Assembly (NCBI GenBank): GCA_013396635.1
Contig: WBMW01003948.1
Location: 296,034 to 360,033 of the forward strand
Origin: Penelope pileata
Lineage: Eukaryota > Chordata > Aves > Galliformes > Cracidae
DNA: 64,000 nt
Reading direction: 5' to 3'
Shown here: piece after piece, positions 37,801-50,440 of the stretch
Position numbering within the stretch: the stretch's first letter is position 1
How the letters are laid out: the number at the start of each line of letters is the position of its first letter
The notes under the pieces: generated by a model
Told to the model about the DNA's origin: nothing
Seen by the model: only the letters and a program-made list of their open reading frames with translations
The model's database searches: none
Made by a program: the position numbers and the translations under genes

Positions 37801-39664
37801 ATAGAAGGACAACAGAAGAACATGATACACTGATAATTTATTATATGCCAACAAATCGGGAAGATCAAATACACAAAGCTTTATTTAATCAACTGACAGT
37901 ATCATTTGAAGAATAGCATTGATAATAATAGGAAAAGGAATAAAGTAAAACCTATGCCTTTTTTTAAGGTCTTCGGGTATGTTTTGGATATATTTTTGTA
38001 AGAAAAATACATTGAAATAGGTCAAAGCTAGATTCTGTTGGTTTTGAGTCTACCCAGTAGAGAAATTGGTTGAGAAGATGGATGAGTAAATTGGATGATC
38101 CTAAAACTGTAAAAATCAATTTGATAAGGCCATGAAATGATAAGACTAAGCTTAATTAACATAATATTTATTATAATTTTATTTTTTTTTATTTAGACAG
38201 TCATCATTTGTCTTTATTGATGAAAATGCAACAATTCATAGCTAAGATTTCACAGGAAGGGAATTCTTTTGGAGCTTTTCGAGTAGAAGAAAGACTGGAG
38301 AGATGACAAGTGCTAAGGAAAGATATAAACCAAAGATGTCATTGGTGATAGTCTGAGACTCAAGAAGAAATAGTACAAAGAATGGAAAATATGCCAAGTT
38401 ACTAAAGATGAAGAAAAAAAGAAAGAAAGAATGTAAGTTAAGCAAGTAAGAACGGAATTGGAAAGAATGAAATAAAATGCTGCTAGTGAAGGCCGAAAAG
38501 GCTGATAGAAATCATCGTGTATGCACGACACTGGTAAGAAGAAAATGAAAGAGAGTTTTGGAGGGGTGACATTTTTTTTTCACCATATTAGCTACTGGAC
38601 TGAGGCTGACTAAAAGATGACATAATATGAAAGGAATTTTTGCTCTATTCTTCACTAAAAAAAAAAAGAGAGATAAGATATGAAAAAAAGAAAAAAGAAA
38701 CAATAACAACAGATACGATAGCTTCATATACAAGAAGAATAAATTAAAGATCATTTAGATAAATGTGAACTTTTTGTATTATTTCTGTATAGACTGAAAT
38801 AATACGGAAACATGTCTGGAGAATGTGTGAGTGGGAAAATGAGAGAGTGATTGGAAACCTAGAATACAGGAAATGGACAAGTATAGTATTTGATTTTTAA
38901 TCTGGGGTAAATTGTAGATAAAGGGATTCTAGGCCACATACATTAGGAGCAATACCCAAATAACCCACCTGTAAGTAAAGGATATAAAAGTTATAAGTCA
39001 CAACTAACAGATAATTCAGAATAAGAGTTTGTCAAACCAATCAAGTTTTCTTCAATGGCAGAGTAACAGGACTCATGGAAAGATCTGGTTGTGAGTCATC
39101 ATACAATTCTGATGTGATTTGAAAGACATTGCCATAAATAAACCAAGAAAATGCAGACTGAGCAACTACTGTAAGCACATCAAGTTAGAAATCTGAATTC
39201 AAAAATAGTTATAAATTGTTTGCTATTAAAGTGGAGTAATGCAGAAAAAGAGGAGGCAGACATATTTTGATCTGTCCTGGTTTTGGCTTTATCCATCATT
39301 TTTAGTAATAATGGGTGGAAGTGAGTGTATTTAACAACTTTTGTGGATTATATCCAATCAAGACGAGTTACAAGCACCTTGGAGGACAAGATTAGAATTC
39401 AAAACAGTTTCATCAAATTAGAATAATAGTCTGGAATAAATAAGAGGCAGTTTAATAATGCCCAGACCAAGTTACTATGCTTGTTTTGATTCTACCTAAT
39501 CAAACTATTAACAAATCCTGCATGAATACAAGACCATGGAGAGACACTTATGCAGCAGTTTTGCCAGAAGTGGTTTTGGGGTTTTAAAGGATAATAATCT
39601 GTACGTAAATCAATATTTTTAACCACTTGTACTAGGATGTATAGAATGAAATGTCACATATAAA
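34801..39664. other. Unique AT-rich noncoding DNA, no gene seen
   Basis: The longest frame is 105 codons on the minus strand (37557-37874). It and the Phe/Leu-rich minus frames at 38242-38754 mirror A/G-rich plus-strand sequence. A (GT)n run lies at 36571-36584. T-rich stretches occur near 36888-36917 and 38176-38190, and A/G-rich stretches near 38405-38430 and 38655-38700. No exon or RNA gene was recognised. Confidence 0.58.
36571..36584. repeat. (GT)n microsatellite, short
   Basis: This is an uninterrupted run of about seven GT dinucleotides. Confidence 0.9.
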
Positions 39665-39995
39665 TCTTGACAAGTAATCTTTTCAATCTTCTGGTAAAGC
39701 CCTCAACTCTCATCTCCTGTTCAGACTACTACATTTTAAGAAAGATGTGAAGAAAGCAGAGGCAGTCCTGAGGAAAGTGACATAAATGATCAAAGACCTA
39801 CAGAAAAATGTCTTACAAGCAAAATTTGAGAGGAGTGGGCTTGTGTAGTCCGAAGATCAGAAGACAGAGGGGAGATAAACTAACAGTTCTCAGATTAGTT
39901 GATTCCTGTGAAGTAAATGGCAGTAAATAATTTTCAATGTACTGCAGAGGTAGGAGAGGGAGAATGACAAGGAGGATTATGTGGAATATTAGGGT
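39665..39995 (+). mobile_element. Old CR1-lineage LINE fragment
   Basis: This piece comes from a more 5' part of a CR1-like element than the other copies and is more diverged. Recognisable blocks in order are 'agtaatcttttcaatcttct' near 39673, 'gccctcaact' near 39699, 'actacattttaagaaagatg' near 39728, 'gaggaaagtgacataaatga' near 39770, 'gggcttgtgtagtccgaaga' near 39837, 'agaagacagaggggagata' near 39859, and 'ctaacagttctcagatta' near 39879. They match the order of the reverse-transcriptase C-terminus/3' region of older CR1 lineages found across reptiles and birds ('aaagatgtg..caac aaaaatgatc..gggcttgtttag..aagactgag'). The 3' boundary is vague. It shows no tail and no open frame of its own. 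Confidence 0.78.
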
Positions 39996-42900
39996 CCCTT
40001 TCTGTCTATGATTTTCCATTTTTTCTCAGAAGAAGCAAAATATTTCCTTTCCTTTTCTACTATTGTCCTTTCTAAATTAAAATTATCCAGTAGACTTGTC
40101 CTGGAGCCTAATTATTTGGGCAAATATTATATGTTAAGCATTCCAAAAATAAAAACAGTCCAGTCTCTATTCAGTAGAGGTTCATGCATACGACTAAATT
40201 TAAGCCATTCAAGTGGTTTAATTATTTAAGTGATTGAAGCAGGGTGCTGCTTGTTACAAACACCTGAACTTAATCTGAGTTTAGGCAAATATGCATGGAC
40301 TTTGTCTAGTTAGCTCTTCTATCACTTCAGAATTTGTATATATTTAAATAGAAGATTAAGGAAGATGAACTGAACTCTTAAATTTCTGAATGTATATGTT
40401 GCAAACTTTCATCTCTCCTCCTCTTTCCCTTGTTGGCAGGGGATATATACATCAAGAATTTGTGTTCCGACCTTATAGTTTGAAAGGTATTGAGTACTTC
40501 AGCCTCCAGTATTGAAATCATTGGATGTCTGTTGCTGACTCAGATGGAAACAAGGTTAAATCTGTAAACAGTGACATTCTTGAAAATCACTTCTTTAACT
40601 GCAAATTCCTCACTAACATCGAGGCTCACTTTATCAGACTTTTCCCCTAAAATCATGTATGTGGGCTTGTACACCCACACAACTCTTAACACACTGTGGG
40701 AAAAGCAGTCAGCTTTGCTCACGTTTTTGGGAGGACACTTCTGAACATGTAGCTATTAAAATAACAGTTCCTCTGTTATTCTGCAATCTGCGTAAGTCAC
40801 TGCAAAGCAGTCAGCCCTACACTGGCAATGCATGCCTGTGGAGACCTACAGAAGTAGCTACCTGGGTTTTCTATGTAATCCCACACAAATCAGCCACTGC
40901 TGTTAATTTATTCCTCCTTCACTGAGAAGAGTGGACAGGTGTAGAGGAGTTACTGCAACCGAGGCATTAGGAAATCTGTGGAATAGCTGTTATTGTAGAG
41001 CTACAGGCAAACTTTGAGGTTAGGTGGCATCTGATGACAGACTATGAGGGGCTAAACCTTGCAATTGTGTGGTGCCTAGGGTGGTAGGTAGAGGCATAAA
41101 TCGCTTTGTGAATCAAGCCTGTAGGAAACAAAAAAAATCTAGGAAGCCACTATTAAAATCAAAACTTCCTCTTGAATATGTTTTTTAAAATCTTTATCTT
41201 TGTAAATCTTAATTGTAAATTACAAAATACTGTAAATTACAACAGTGAGATAGAGTCACATTCTAGACCTTGAGATAAGAGATTTTCTATTAAAAATAAC
41301 CTTTAAAAATTTTATAATATTGCCTGTTCACTTACTTGTTCTGATTTTGTTTTTTATTTTAATATATTTCTAATGGTTATTCAACATATTTTTGTTCTTT
41401 ATTTCCAGCTGAAGACTGTTTTTAAAGCATAAACACACTGTGATGTTGTCAAACTAATATATCATGAAACCTGTCTATGGCAAAAAACAAAGAATGTGTC
41501 AATTATGCAGTAGAAATTGTTGCTCTTTACTATTTAGGCATAATCATCTTTGCTGCTGAGAACATATGTAGGAAAAATGAAGGTCAGATCCTCACCTGAT
41601 ATAAATCAGCTTTGTTTCATTTGTTTCTGAACAGTTACCAGCATTTGCATCTTCTGAAGTCAGTGGCATATTGTCAGTTGCCTCTGTGGGAAACTACTTT
41701 TAAGAAGTTCTGCTCTGTAGTATTTAATGTAATATTATACAAAGACTTGTGTTGTACATAAACGACCACTTGAAATATGCCCACCAAACGGGGAAAACCT
41801 CTACCAGACTCTTCAGCTGCTGGTGTAAATATTCTGGGTAAAAATCTGGCTTTTACGTTCCACCTGTATGCCACTGTGCAGCCCAAACAATTATCCTGAA
41901 GGAATTCTTGCAAGCAGCTTTGGGAGCAGCAGTTTCTGTAGGAGTCATTTTGGTGACATGTTACACAAAATCAAAGGCTATAATGGGCACCTCAGTGTTT
42001 GTACAATTTTGTCTACAGGGAAATGGTGTCTGATGATCCACAATGCAATTATCAGTTCTGCCTCTGCTTGCCACCCTCTCTGCATGATCAGAGTAATGCA
42101 TTTCAGGGGCTGAACTTGCATACAGTTTTGAACATTTAAGCATATAAAAATAAAATAGTCATAATGAAGGAATTTGAAGGAATTATTTGCAAACAGACAT
42201 GCAGATCTGCCCTTTTTTTTTTTTTTTTTGTCTACTTTTTATTATTCAGAACTTTCCCTATAGGAGCAGATGATTTTGGTAGTAAAGAACATAAGATTTC
42301 TTTTTGGTTTGGTTTTAATTTAACCTTTTCAAAAATTCCAGGTGATTGGATCATTTCCTCCCTTATCTGATCCAACAAAACAGCCACAGTCTTATACTGA
42401 GTGTCAGTAAATCCAAAAGCTGTCATGAATAACTAGAGGTAGCACGGTGGATGTCCCAAGGTGTTCCATAATAGAAACAAACATGCTCTGGCAGTGCAAT
42501 ATTAAGACATACAGCATTTCAGCACTTTCTGTGCTTCCTACAATTAAATTACCGTCTACCCTGCACTGGGCTGCAGGAGGAGGAGCAGAATTCTGTTCCC
42601 ATATGACTCTGTGGAGTATTAAACCTAGTTATTTTATTAACTAAAGGCTCTCTTGGGAAAGCCAACTAAAATTATCATATCCTTTCACACACATAATGTA
42701 ATTAAGGCCCCTATACAAAAAGGTACTTAAGCACATGCTTTACTTTAAGCACAAAGGTAGACCTCTTGATTCAATCAGGATTACTGCTGGGTTTAAAATT
42801 AAGTGCATGCGTAAGTGCTTTGTACTTAGGTTCCTATCACCAGAATAGCTGGAGAGCTATCAGGAGATAAGTTTTGCCTTGTTATCCAAAATTAAAATGG

Positions 42901-43499
42901 ATGAGCTACAATACCTTTTCCCCTCAAGTTACTTGATGCCTACACAGAACTTTCTGCACAGTGAAGACTTCAGGATCTCTGGGTCTCATCTTAAAGGAAA
43001 ACTTCAGAATATTCTTGTTTTTCTGTGGACATCATACCTTTATTTCCTTATTTTATGTCTTCATTTGGGATTTCATTGATTACAAAGGCATTTAAAAGGA
43101 TATTATATATTATTATTGAATTCTTAAATAGCTGTCCTAAAAGACCAGCATTGAGAAAGTGTGAGAATAATTGCTCTGGCAGTCAGCTTCTCAGCACATT
43201 TATTTATTTATCTGTTATTTTTTTATTTATGCATGCATGAGCATTGTATAATTAGCATAAGGTAAGCTTCAGTAATCTAACATTGCTGGAATTTTACATC
43301 ACTGACCTAGAAGACTGGAAGTGGGACTATTCCCCTTTTATACCTTTGTGTTTATGGACAGTGGTGTAGTGTTACTGCTCAGAATGAGAACTTCAGTCAT
43401 CCCCTAAAAATAGGACAGAAAACATCAAATCCAGACTAAAGAAGACAAAAAGTGTTGAGTGCTTGCTGTAAGTTATGTCTTCTAGAAATAAACAGTGCT
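39996..43499. other. Unique AT-rich noncoding DNA, no gene seen
   Basis: There are only frames of 60-88 codons without domains. A poly-T run lies at 42212-42229, and an ATTTATTTA-rich stretch lies at 43198-43230. A pyrimidine tract followed by AG at about 40415-40440 resembles a 3' splice site but has no open frame behind it. Confidence 0.58.
42212..42229. repeat. Poly-T run
   Basis: This is a homopolymer of about 18 T residues. It could be the tail of a minus-strand retroposed sequence, but nothing recognisable lies beside it. Confidence 0.93.
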
Positions 43500-44763
43500 A
43501 GTGAGAAGATTTTTCATGGACACTACAACAGATACAAAGATCACAATAACACTACTTGATAGAGCAAGTTCTCAGCTACAAAACACTCTTTTTCAACATA
43601 GTCATCACCATTAGCTATGCATTTTTGCCAGCAATGAACAAGAGCCTGCATGATGTGCTCATAAAAATCTTCTCCAGCATAGGTGACCCACTGTTTCACA
43701 GCTGCTGTGATGGCATCACTGCCAGAAAAATGTTGCCTGTGCAGTCCATCTTTCATTAGCCCAGCCAGATGGAAGTCAGAAGGCTCTAAATCCGGACTGT
43801 ATGGATGATGTGGTAGGACAGTCCAGCCAAGACTGGTGATGCGCTCCAGGGTTTTCAAACTGATACGGGGCCTGGTGTTATCATGTTGCAAGAGAAACGT
43901 TGTCTTCTTCCCTGGAAGTCTGAGCCTTCAGCTTAGTCAGCATTGCAATGTAGCAGTCAGAGTTGATGATTTGCCCGAGTTCCAGGAAATCCAAAAGGAT
44001 CATCACTTTTCTATCCCAACAGACAATGCACATCACTTTACCCTCTGAGGGTTGTGCCTTGAACTTTTTCTCTGATGGGAAATTCACTTCACCACTCCAC
44101 GGTCTGCCGTTTTGACTCTGTCTCGTCACCAGCAATGATGCAATCCAGAAAATTGCCACCTTCACCCTTGCATTGGTTCAGCAGGTCCTGACAAACTTGC
44201 ATACGGTATTCTTTCTGTCGGAGCATTCATGGGACCCAGCTGGCACAAATTTTGTGATATTCCAATGTTGCCACCATTGTTTCCAGCACATTGAAGTGAA
44301 TAGTCAGCTCCACACACAGTTCCCTGGTCACAATCTGCCGACTTGCACTGATGAGCTGATTGAGACATTCCTAATTTTGTGGTGTGACAGCTGTGCATGT
44401 CTGTCTGGAATGTGGCTTCAATTTTACATCACTGTTGCCACTGCTGAAATGCACCACCCACCACTTCACTGCTAACATCCACTGTTTGGTTTCCAGAAAC
44501 TTTCAGTAAGTGTCAATGAATGTCAATGGGTGCAATTTTTTCTGGATGGAGGAATTCAATTCCACACCTTTGCTTCAACCACAGTTCCATGTCGGACACC
44601 CTTCTGTCTGACTGCCTCTCTGCTGCCATCTGTTGCATGGCAACAAAATGTAATGGAATATTGGCGGGAAGGTTCAGCCTCTACTGCCATACCGCCATCA
44701 TCCACCTCGGACATTATGGGCTATCACAACAAAAATAGGAGGCATTACTTTTGGAGCACCCCT
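43500..44763 (-). mobile_element. Mariner DNA transposon copy 2 (Galluhop-like), nearly full length
   Basis: This is a second copy of the same mariner family as at 25.5-26.6 kb, in the same orientation and about 1.26 kb long. The element's 5' terminal repeat is at the right end: 'aggcattacttttggagcac' (44740-44759) followed by 'ccc'. The same word pattern ends copy 1. At the left end the untranslated tail is present ('ttcatggacactacaacaga' near 43514), but I cannot see the expected matching terminal repeat outside it. The last 25 or so bases there seem deleted or mutated. Parallel blocks such as the 'gcagtccatctttc' and 'gatggaagtcagaagg' words align the two copies. Confidence 0.93.
43541..44740 (-). 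pseudogene. Dead mariner transposase, copy 2
   Basis: The C-terminal half is open for 116 codons (43541-43891). It carries the second catalytic Asp in an HDN motif and the third in SPDLEPSDFHL, again 35 codons apart (D,D34D). The usual C-terminal GDDYVEK-like motif follows near codon 95. The upstream part (43881-44165) continues in another frame with a KKFKAQPSEGKVM-like block. The first Asp survives as GDET (codon at 44125-44127) in yet another frame, with the family's following Trp lost. At least two frameshifts therefore separate the pieces. The plus-strand frames here (for example 44173-44475) are shadows. It cannot make an active enzyme. Confidence 0.94.
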
Positions 44764-45590
44764 TGAATCATTCTCCCACTAGCCTCAGTCACAATCACTA
44801 AGAAATCACAGAAATTTTTGTCCAGACTAATGATGGGTAGAGAGATGCTGCTGATCATGTTTCACTTTCTCTTTAGGCAAAAATTTGTTTATCTGGGTTG
44901 CCAGAATCTTATCTTTCACGAGCACAAATTTAGATGGAAAATGTTGATTGACCAGCCGCATGAATTATAGCCTCTGCTTTTACATTCACCCACTGCTTCC
45001 CTTTTTACACTTCCATTCAATCAAAAATGTATTTTTTCCTCCCCTTCTGGCTGTCAGATGTATGTTATACTTCAGCTGAAGGAGAAAATCCCTTCTGCTG
45101 TGATGCCACATGTTCAATGCAATCAAAAGGAGGTTGGATTGTGTTAATCAAGGTGTGCTATATTGCATGCACCTGGCGCATGTGTGTGTAGATGTACCAT
45201 ATTGAGAATCTATATATTACTTATCTCTGAGCTGTAACAAAGAGAGATAAAGAGCCATATGGCAAATGAACTTCATTTTTACTGCTTGGTTTTATTTGTT
45301 TCAAAATAGTGCAGTGCCACAAATTCAGAATATTGACAATGCTCCATCTGGAAAGTGGAAAGTTCTGCTGCTTTGCCATTCTAACATGCTAGTGTTCTCG
45401 AAAAACTTCAGTTGCCCTGTCTGTCTCCCTTCACTTCAGGGATCTGCCATAGCTAGGGAGGTCAGTGAGAACAGAACATCTTTCTTTTGCCTTTGCTGGG
45501 CTCGTTAAACCTCAGATGAACAAAGCAATATGTCAGAAATGAAATAAAGGAAATCAAGTCTGGGATGCAGCTTGACCATTTCTTTACTCC
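44764..45590. other. Unique noncoding DNA, no gene seen
   Basis: One 80-codon plus frame (45266-45508) has no recognisable domain. No repeat was recognised between the mariner and the LTR. Confidence 0.6.
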
Positions 45591-46115
45591 TGTTCTGGTT
45601 TCAGCCGGCAGGCTGGGAAACCCCACACAGCCTTTTGCTCACCCCCCACCCCTCCTCCCAGCTGGGATGAGGGAGAGAATCGAGAAATAAGGTAGAACTC
45701 ATGGGTTGAGATAAAAACTATTTACCAACAGAAAGAGGAAAATAGAGTACAATAACAGTAATGATAATTATATACAAAATAAGTGGTTGTACAAAGCAAT
45801 CGCTCACGAACCGCTACTGATGCTTAGCCAATCCCCAAGCAAACGGACCCTCCCAGCTCACTTCCCTTCCTTATATTACATGATGTCATATGGTATGAAA
45901 TATCTCTTTGGTCAGTTTGGGTCAGCTGCCCTGGTCCTGTCCCCTCCCAGCTCCCGGCTCCTTATGCCTTCTAACTGCTTCACTGAGGAACAAAATATGT
46001 CCTTGGCTGTGTTCAGCACTGCCAGGTGTTGTCAGTTTTGTTTCTCTGCTGGGAACAAAACATAGCTTCATAACAGACACTGTGAGAGAAGTAACTTCTG
46101 TTAGAAACTAAGTCA
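45591..46115 (-). mobile_element. Solo LTR of an avian endogenous retrovirus
   Basis: This is a long terminal repeat read on the minus strand. The plus strand starts 'tgttctggtttcagccggca', the reverse complement of an LTR 3' end in -CA. It continues with 'ccaccccctcctcccagctg'-like and 'gggttgagataaaaactatt' blocks (45704-45723). It then has the reverse-complement promoter region: 'ccttatattacatgatgtca' (45870-45889) gives a TATA-like box next to a CRE-like palindrome on the minus strand. 'tttggtcagtttgggtcagc' lies near 45908. The 5' end of the LTR (right side) is degenerate near 46115. No retroviral coding sequence or second LTR lies on either side, so it is a solo LTR left by recombination. 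Class is probably ERVL-like/class III, from memory. Confidence 0.88.
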
Positions 46116-48987
46116 ACTCCCCAGTTTCTCTTCCTTTTAAAAGAGAATGGAGTGATTTCTCATCTTATCCTTTGTCTGCAAAAGCTGGTGGAGAAAGTCA
46201 GTGGCCAGCTCTATGTCTTTGTTATTCCAATATCAGATGGAGATTATTCATACTGTCATATATAAAAAGCACTGATTATTACAGTATGCAATTAACATTT
46301 GTCCTTATAGCTATATTGAAATGTATAACTATATAGCCAGACCTGTCTGGAGCGCATATGTATGATTTAGTGAAGTCTAGATTGTTTTTCACTATATTGA
46401 TGTTTCTTTCCACGTAAGAATGCCATTTTGCTGTACAAATCACTTAAACTTGGACTTATTCATTGACTGTATTTGTAACCATTGCTTCCCTTTAGGGATA
46501 AAAATCACAGTGATGATCAAGATCATACCATGTTCATAACCACATGGTGATGTAATAGTTTAATTTTCAATATGAGAAGTTTGAAGTAGCATTTAAATGC
46601 ATTTTGTGACAGCTAAAGTTAAGACAATATAAATTTGTGAAGTTTTGTGTTCAAATTATATATTATTCAAGAGAAAAAGCAGCAGCGTAATTCCCTTGCA
46701 TGAGATGGCTCCCAAGAGGTATGACAAAGAAAGTATGACTCAGACTCATAAAAATCTGAGGATGCTTGTTTGAAGATCCAGATTAATATTTGCCAGATTG
46801 CTTTCTTTCTTGGTTATCATTTGAATGCAGAGCTATGGCAACTGACTTTGTGGCTCTGGGAATAGTTCCCAATCTGTTGCAAATGCAATGTACAATGTTG
46901 AAAGAACATTCATGGTCAGTGTAGAAAAGGGCCTGGGACAGATCAGGAGCCAGCAAACAAGTGAAAACGTAGTACAGAACATTAATGCAAGTATTTGTCT
47001 ATGAAAATGCATCTGTCCATATACTTAGCGTAAAGGACTGAACACACTACCCAAGTTCAGTTCCAGTTCCATAACCTGAAGATATTATCATTTTATTTTA
47101 TTTTTCTTCCCTTATCTCTTCTCTCTTCTTTCTTTCAAAAACAACTTGCTGTTTACTGGATTCGTACTATAGGAAGAGAAATTCTATAATATTGTGTATT
47201 TTCTTGTGATCATATTTTAAGTTTCTTTAGCCCTTTTCATCTATCTTCAAGCAACCAGAGCTGTGAATGAATGTGTTAAAAACTTTTACAATCATGAACA
47301 ATGCCGTTCTAATTATAGAAAAGTGTCATACTGTAGTCAATCTCTCAGTAGTTCTAATTATAAAACATCATCAGATTAAATTAATAAATAATGAAAGTTA
47401 ATTTGGAAGTTCTGCAAAAAATGTAAATGACATTTTTACATACAAGTAGAATATGTAGTTAAACTGAAAAACATCATACAATAACTTCATAGTTGCATGT
47501 GTAAGTCTGTGAATTCTTTGCTTTGATCTTTTTCTCCAGATGTACTGGCAGATCATGTAGGCTGTCAAATGGACGTGCTAATTACCATTTACAAAACTTT
47601 CTGTGCTTAGTAACAGATTTAAACTCAAATGAAACTGTACTGGAATCTAGTCTAGACATGGACAGCAGTGCTTTGTCCTCTACATCTATACTAATCCTTC
47701 CTTTTCACCTGTTGACAATTTTATCTTCCTATATTTTAAAACTTATGTACCTTAACAATAAAAAAAATATGTTTTTTCACAATGAAGAAGTTTATTGTAA
47801 AATCTAAGCTATCGTGCATTTCATTTACCTCTTGTCTGCTTTCTTTATTCCTGGTTTCTTGCCTTCTCCCAAAGTCAACACAAATTGTATTATTCTCTGT
47901 CTTTACACCAGAATTACAAAAGACAAGGTATCTGATAAACAGAAAATGTTTCTAACGCATGCTTCATTCCATAATTTAGTTCTCTTTTTTTGGAGTTTCT
48001 GCCCTAATAGACAAGTTCCTTAAACCAGCTGCTAGAAGGGAAAGATAAGATGTTCAAATGTAACATATGATTTGGAAAGTCTGGAATTTTAGCTGTCAAA
48101 TTTTATTTTCAGCATTTCCTGAAAGTCAAGAGACTTTATTTGGTGAAAATCAGTATTTGGTTTTCAAACCTCTGGTCAAATGAATAAAACACATCCTTAT
48201 TTATAAATCATCTCCAGACAATGTCCTTGCCTTTGATTTTCATAAAAACAGACATTTAAAAAAAAATCACTTATAAAAGACACAAGGCTTCGAGTTGCCA
48301 AAATTTCTTAGCTTCAATTTACCGCAGCGTGTTCTGGAATCCTTTCGCACTCTATTATAGCTATCAGCAGCAGAAAGTATGAGCTTGGAGTTGATCACAG
48401 CCTCAGAAATGCTTAATGGCTTAAAGAATTATATGAAAGGAATTTGATTCATATTTGCTCCTTAAAAGTGGTGAAAAAACAGGCAAAACTACAAAGTATG
48501 ACCTTGTCTTCATGACTTAGTAATGGACAGCCTTGAAAAATATGTGCTTGTTGAGTAACTATTTCTAAATATGGTGCTGTATGTGGCTGAGTATTTCCAG
48601 TGCTAATGAGAGTGAAATGGAATAACCATGAGGAAATAAGGACATTTATCTTCACCTCAAGAGTTTTAGCTACTCTTCTGTATTCTTAAAGCTCAGCAAC
48701 TGAAATCATGACAGATAGACTCTTTGCTGCTGTTTACTACTGTTGTCACCTCCATCACCACAGCGAGATCAAAGTGGTCTTTTAGTTTCATAAAAACACT
48801 TGCTGTTCTAACATATTTAACGGAGAGAATAAACAAGACTGCAACACCAGCTTTACTTCACTCTTCCGGTGCTTTGTGCCTTAAAATCAGAACTAATGCT
48901 TCCTGAAGGGATTTTGTATTTTATATTCCCACAGCTATCTAACAGTACAATTGCCATGACACACCCTTCCCTTTCACTCACATGTGG
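46116..48987. other. Unique AT-rich noncoding DNA, no gene seen
   Basis: The longest frames are 94 codons (47523-47807, plus) and 69 codons, neither with a domain. The first follows a pyrimidine-rich tract ending in CAG (47525-47539) that could pass for a 3' splice site, but no 5' site or partner exon is evident. A T-rich run lies near 47090-47150. Confidence 0.58.
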
Positions 48988-49365
48988 GTGCAGCAGAAGG
49001 CTGCAGGGAGATATCATTATGGCCTTCCAATATTTAAAGGGAGATTATAAACAGGAGGGAAATCAACTCTTTACAAGGGTTCATAGCGATAAGACAAGAA
49101 GGAATGATTTTAAACTAAAGGAGGGAAGATTTAGATTAGATGTTGGGGAAGTTCTTCACCAGGAGGGTGGTGAGGCATTGGCATAGTCTGCCCAGAGAGG
49201 TTGTGGTTGCCTCCCGGAGGTACTCAAAGGGAGATTGGATGGGGCCCTGGGCAGCCTGATCTAGTACTAGAACTGGTGGTTGGCAAACCTGTCTGCGGCA
49301 GGGGGGTTGGAACTTGATGACCCTTGAGGTCCTTTCCAATCCAAGCAATTTTATGATTCTATGAT
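48988..49365 (+). mobile_element. CR1 LINE 3' fragment with intact tail
   Basis: Sense CR1 blocks are 'ggctgcagggagatatcatt' near 48999, 'ggccttccaatatttaaagg' near 49021, 'ataagacaagaaggaatgat' near 49089, 'aaggagggaagatttagatt' near 49118, 'agtctgcccagagaggttgt' near 49185, 'ggggccctgggcagcctgat' near 49241, and 'ggaacttgatgacccttgag' near 49310. It closes with 'tatgattctatga'. The 3' block containing 'gtctgcggcaggggggttgg' differs from the copies at 29 and 61.7 kb, so it represents another CR1 subfamily. It is 5'-truncated, and the overlapping 105- and 122-codon frames are accidental products of the repeat. Confidence 0.96.
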
Positions 49366-50440
49366 TTTTTTCACCTTTTCCACAGGATCCACCTGCTTCC
49401 AGAATATGACCTTTAAGGGCTTTGGTAAACTCTCTGGAAAATCTTATTTCTTTGATTGTGATCTCAGATAAGTGACTTAACAAGAGCAGAGACATTATCT
49501 CCATGTTTTCCTAAATAACTCCATTCTTTCCTTGGAACTTAATTTATAATTTCTGAGTACTTTGAATTGGCTGCAGTGTAAACAGCCAGCAATAGGAAAT
49601 GCCTTCTCACATACAGTTGTAATTTCAATTAAAAGTGAAGGATGACTGGTGACCCCTTGAAAATAAACTACAAGATTATCAGACATTTTGTGGGTCTAAA
49701 TTAATGCATAATCTAGGGGGAGTGGAAGATAACAAAGCATTTTTTTTTCTTGAAAAAGTACATATTTGTATTATCAGATAATTCCACCCTCAGATTTTCA
49801 AGATTTCAGTCTAGTCATCAGCATGACATCTATTTTGTAGGAGAATAGATCAAAAGACAGAGATGTACAATAAGCCAGTAAGCAAATTCCAGAACGATAA
49901 AAATATTCTATGTTCTTGAGATTCAGTGTAGTGTTTTATTTGCTTAATGCTGCTATGTCCATGTAGGGTATCTTATGTGGAGTTAAATAGAAGCTAACAC
50001 TAATTAAATTCACATAAAGGTTGCTCAAAACATTGAACTTCGTGTGCATCAGATTATGCTGCTTGAGTTCCACTGTGTATCAGCGACATAGTATAAAATA
50101 CAACAAAATAGATTATCCTATACTTTTAAATGAGCAGTTTTTCTTTGTTTAACTCTATGTAAAATTGATATTTTTACTTACCTGTCTTCCAAGACTCCTG
50201 TGAAAGTGAATCAAAGGTAGTAGACTTCTTTGGAAAGTACTATATTAGTGCAACTGTGTATTATAATTTGTTTATTTTAAGACTGCATTAACCAGGGCAG
50301 TGAGAAAGACAGTTTTGGTCTACCTAGATGTGGAGCTCCTGACCCTTATTCTGTGTCCATAGAGTCATAGAGTATTTTTGGGATTGAGTCTTCCATGCTA
50401 TATTTTAATTCTAACCTTTTGGATACAGTTTTTACAAATA

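Noticed and set aside
40415..40440. Strong pyrimidine tract followed by CAG, like a 3' splice site
   Set aside because: There is no open frame or plausible 5' splice site behind it. Such cryptic sites are common in AT-rich pyrimidine-containing DNA (also at 41395-41409 and 47525-47539).
50355..50392. 'catagagtcatagagt' resembling a minus-strand CR1 tail
   Set aside because: The following sequence lacks the 'ggaaggga' and 'gtccaaccc' blocks that should come next, so chance is more likely.
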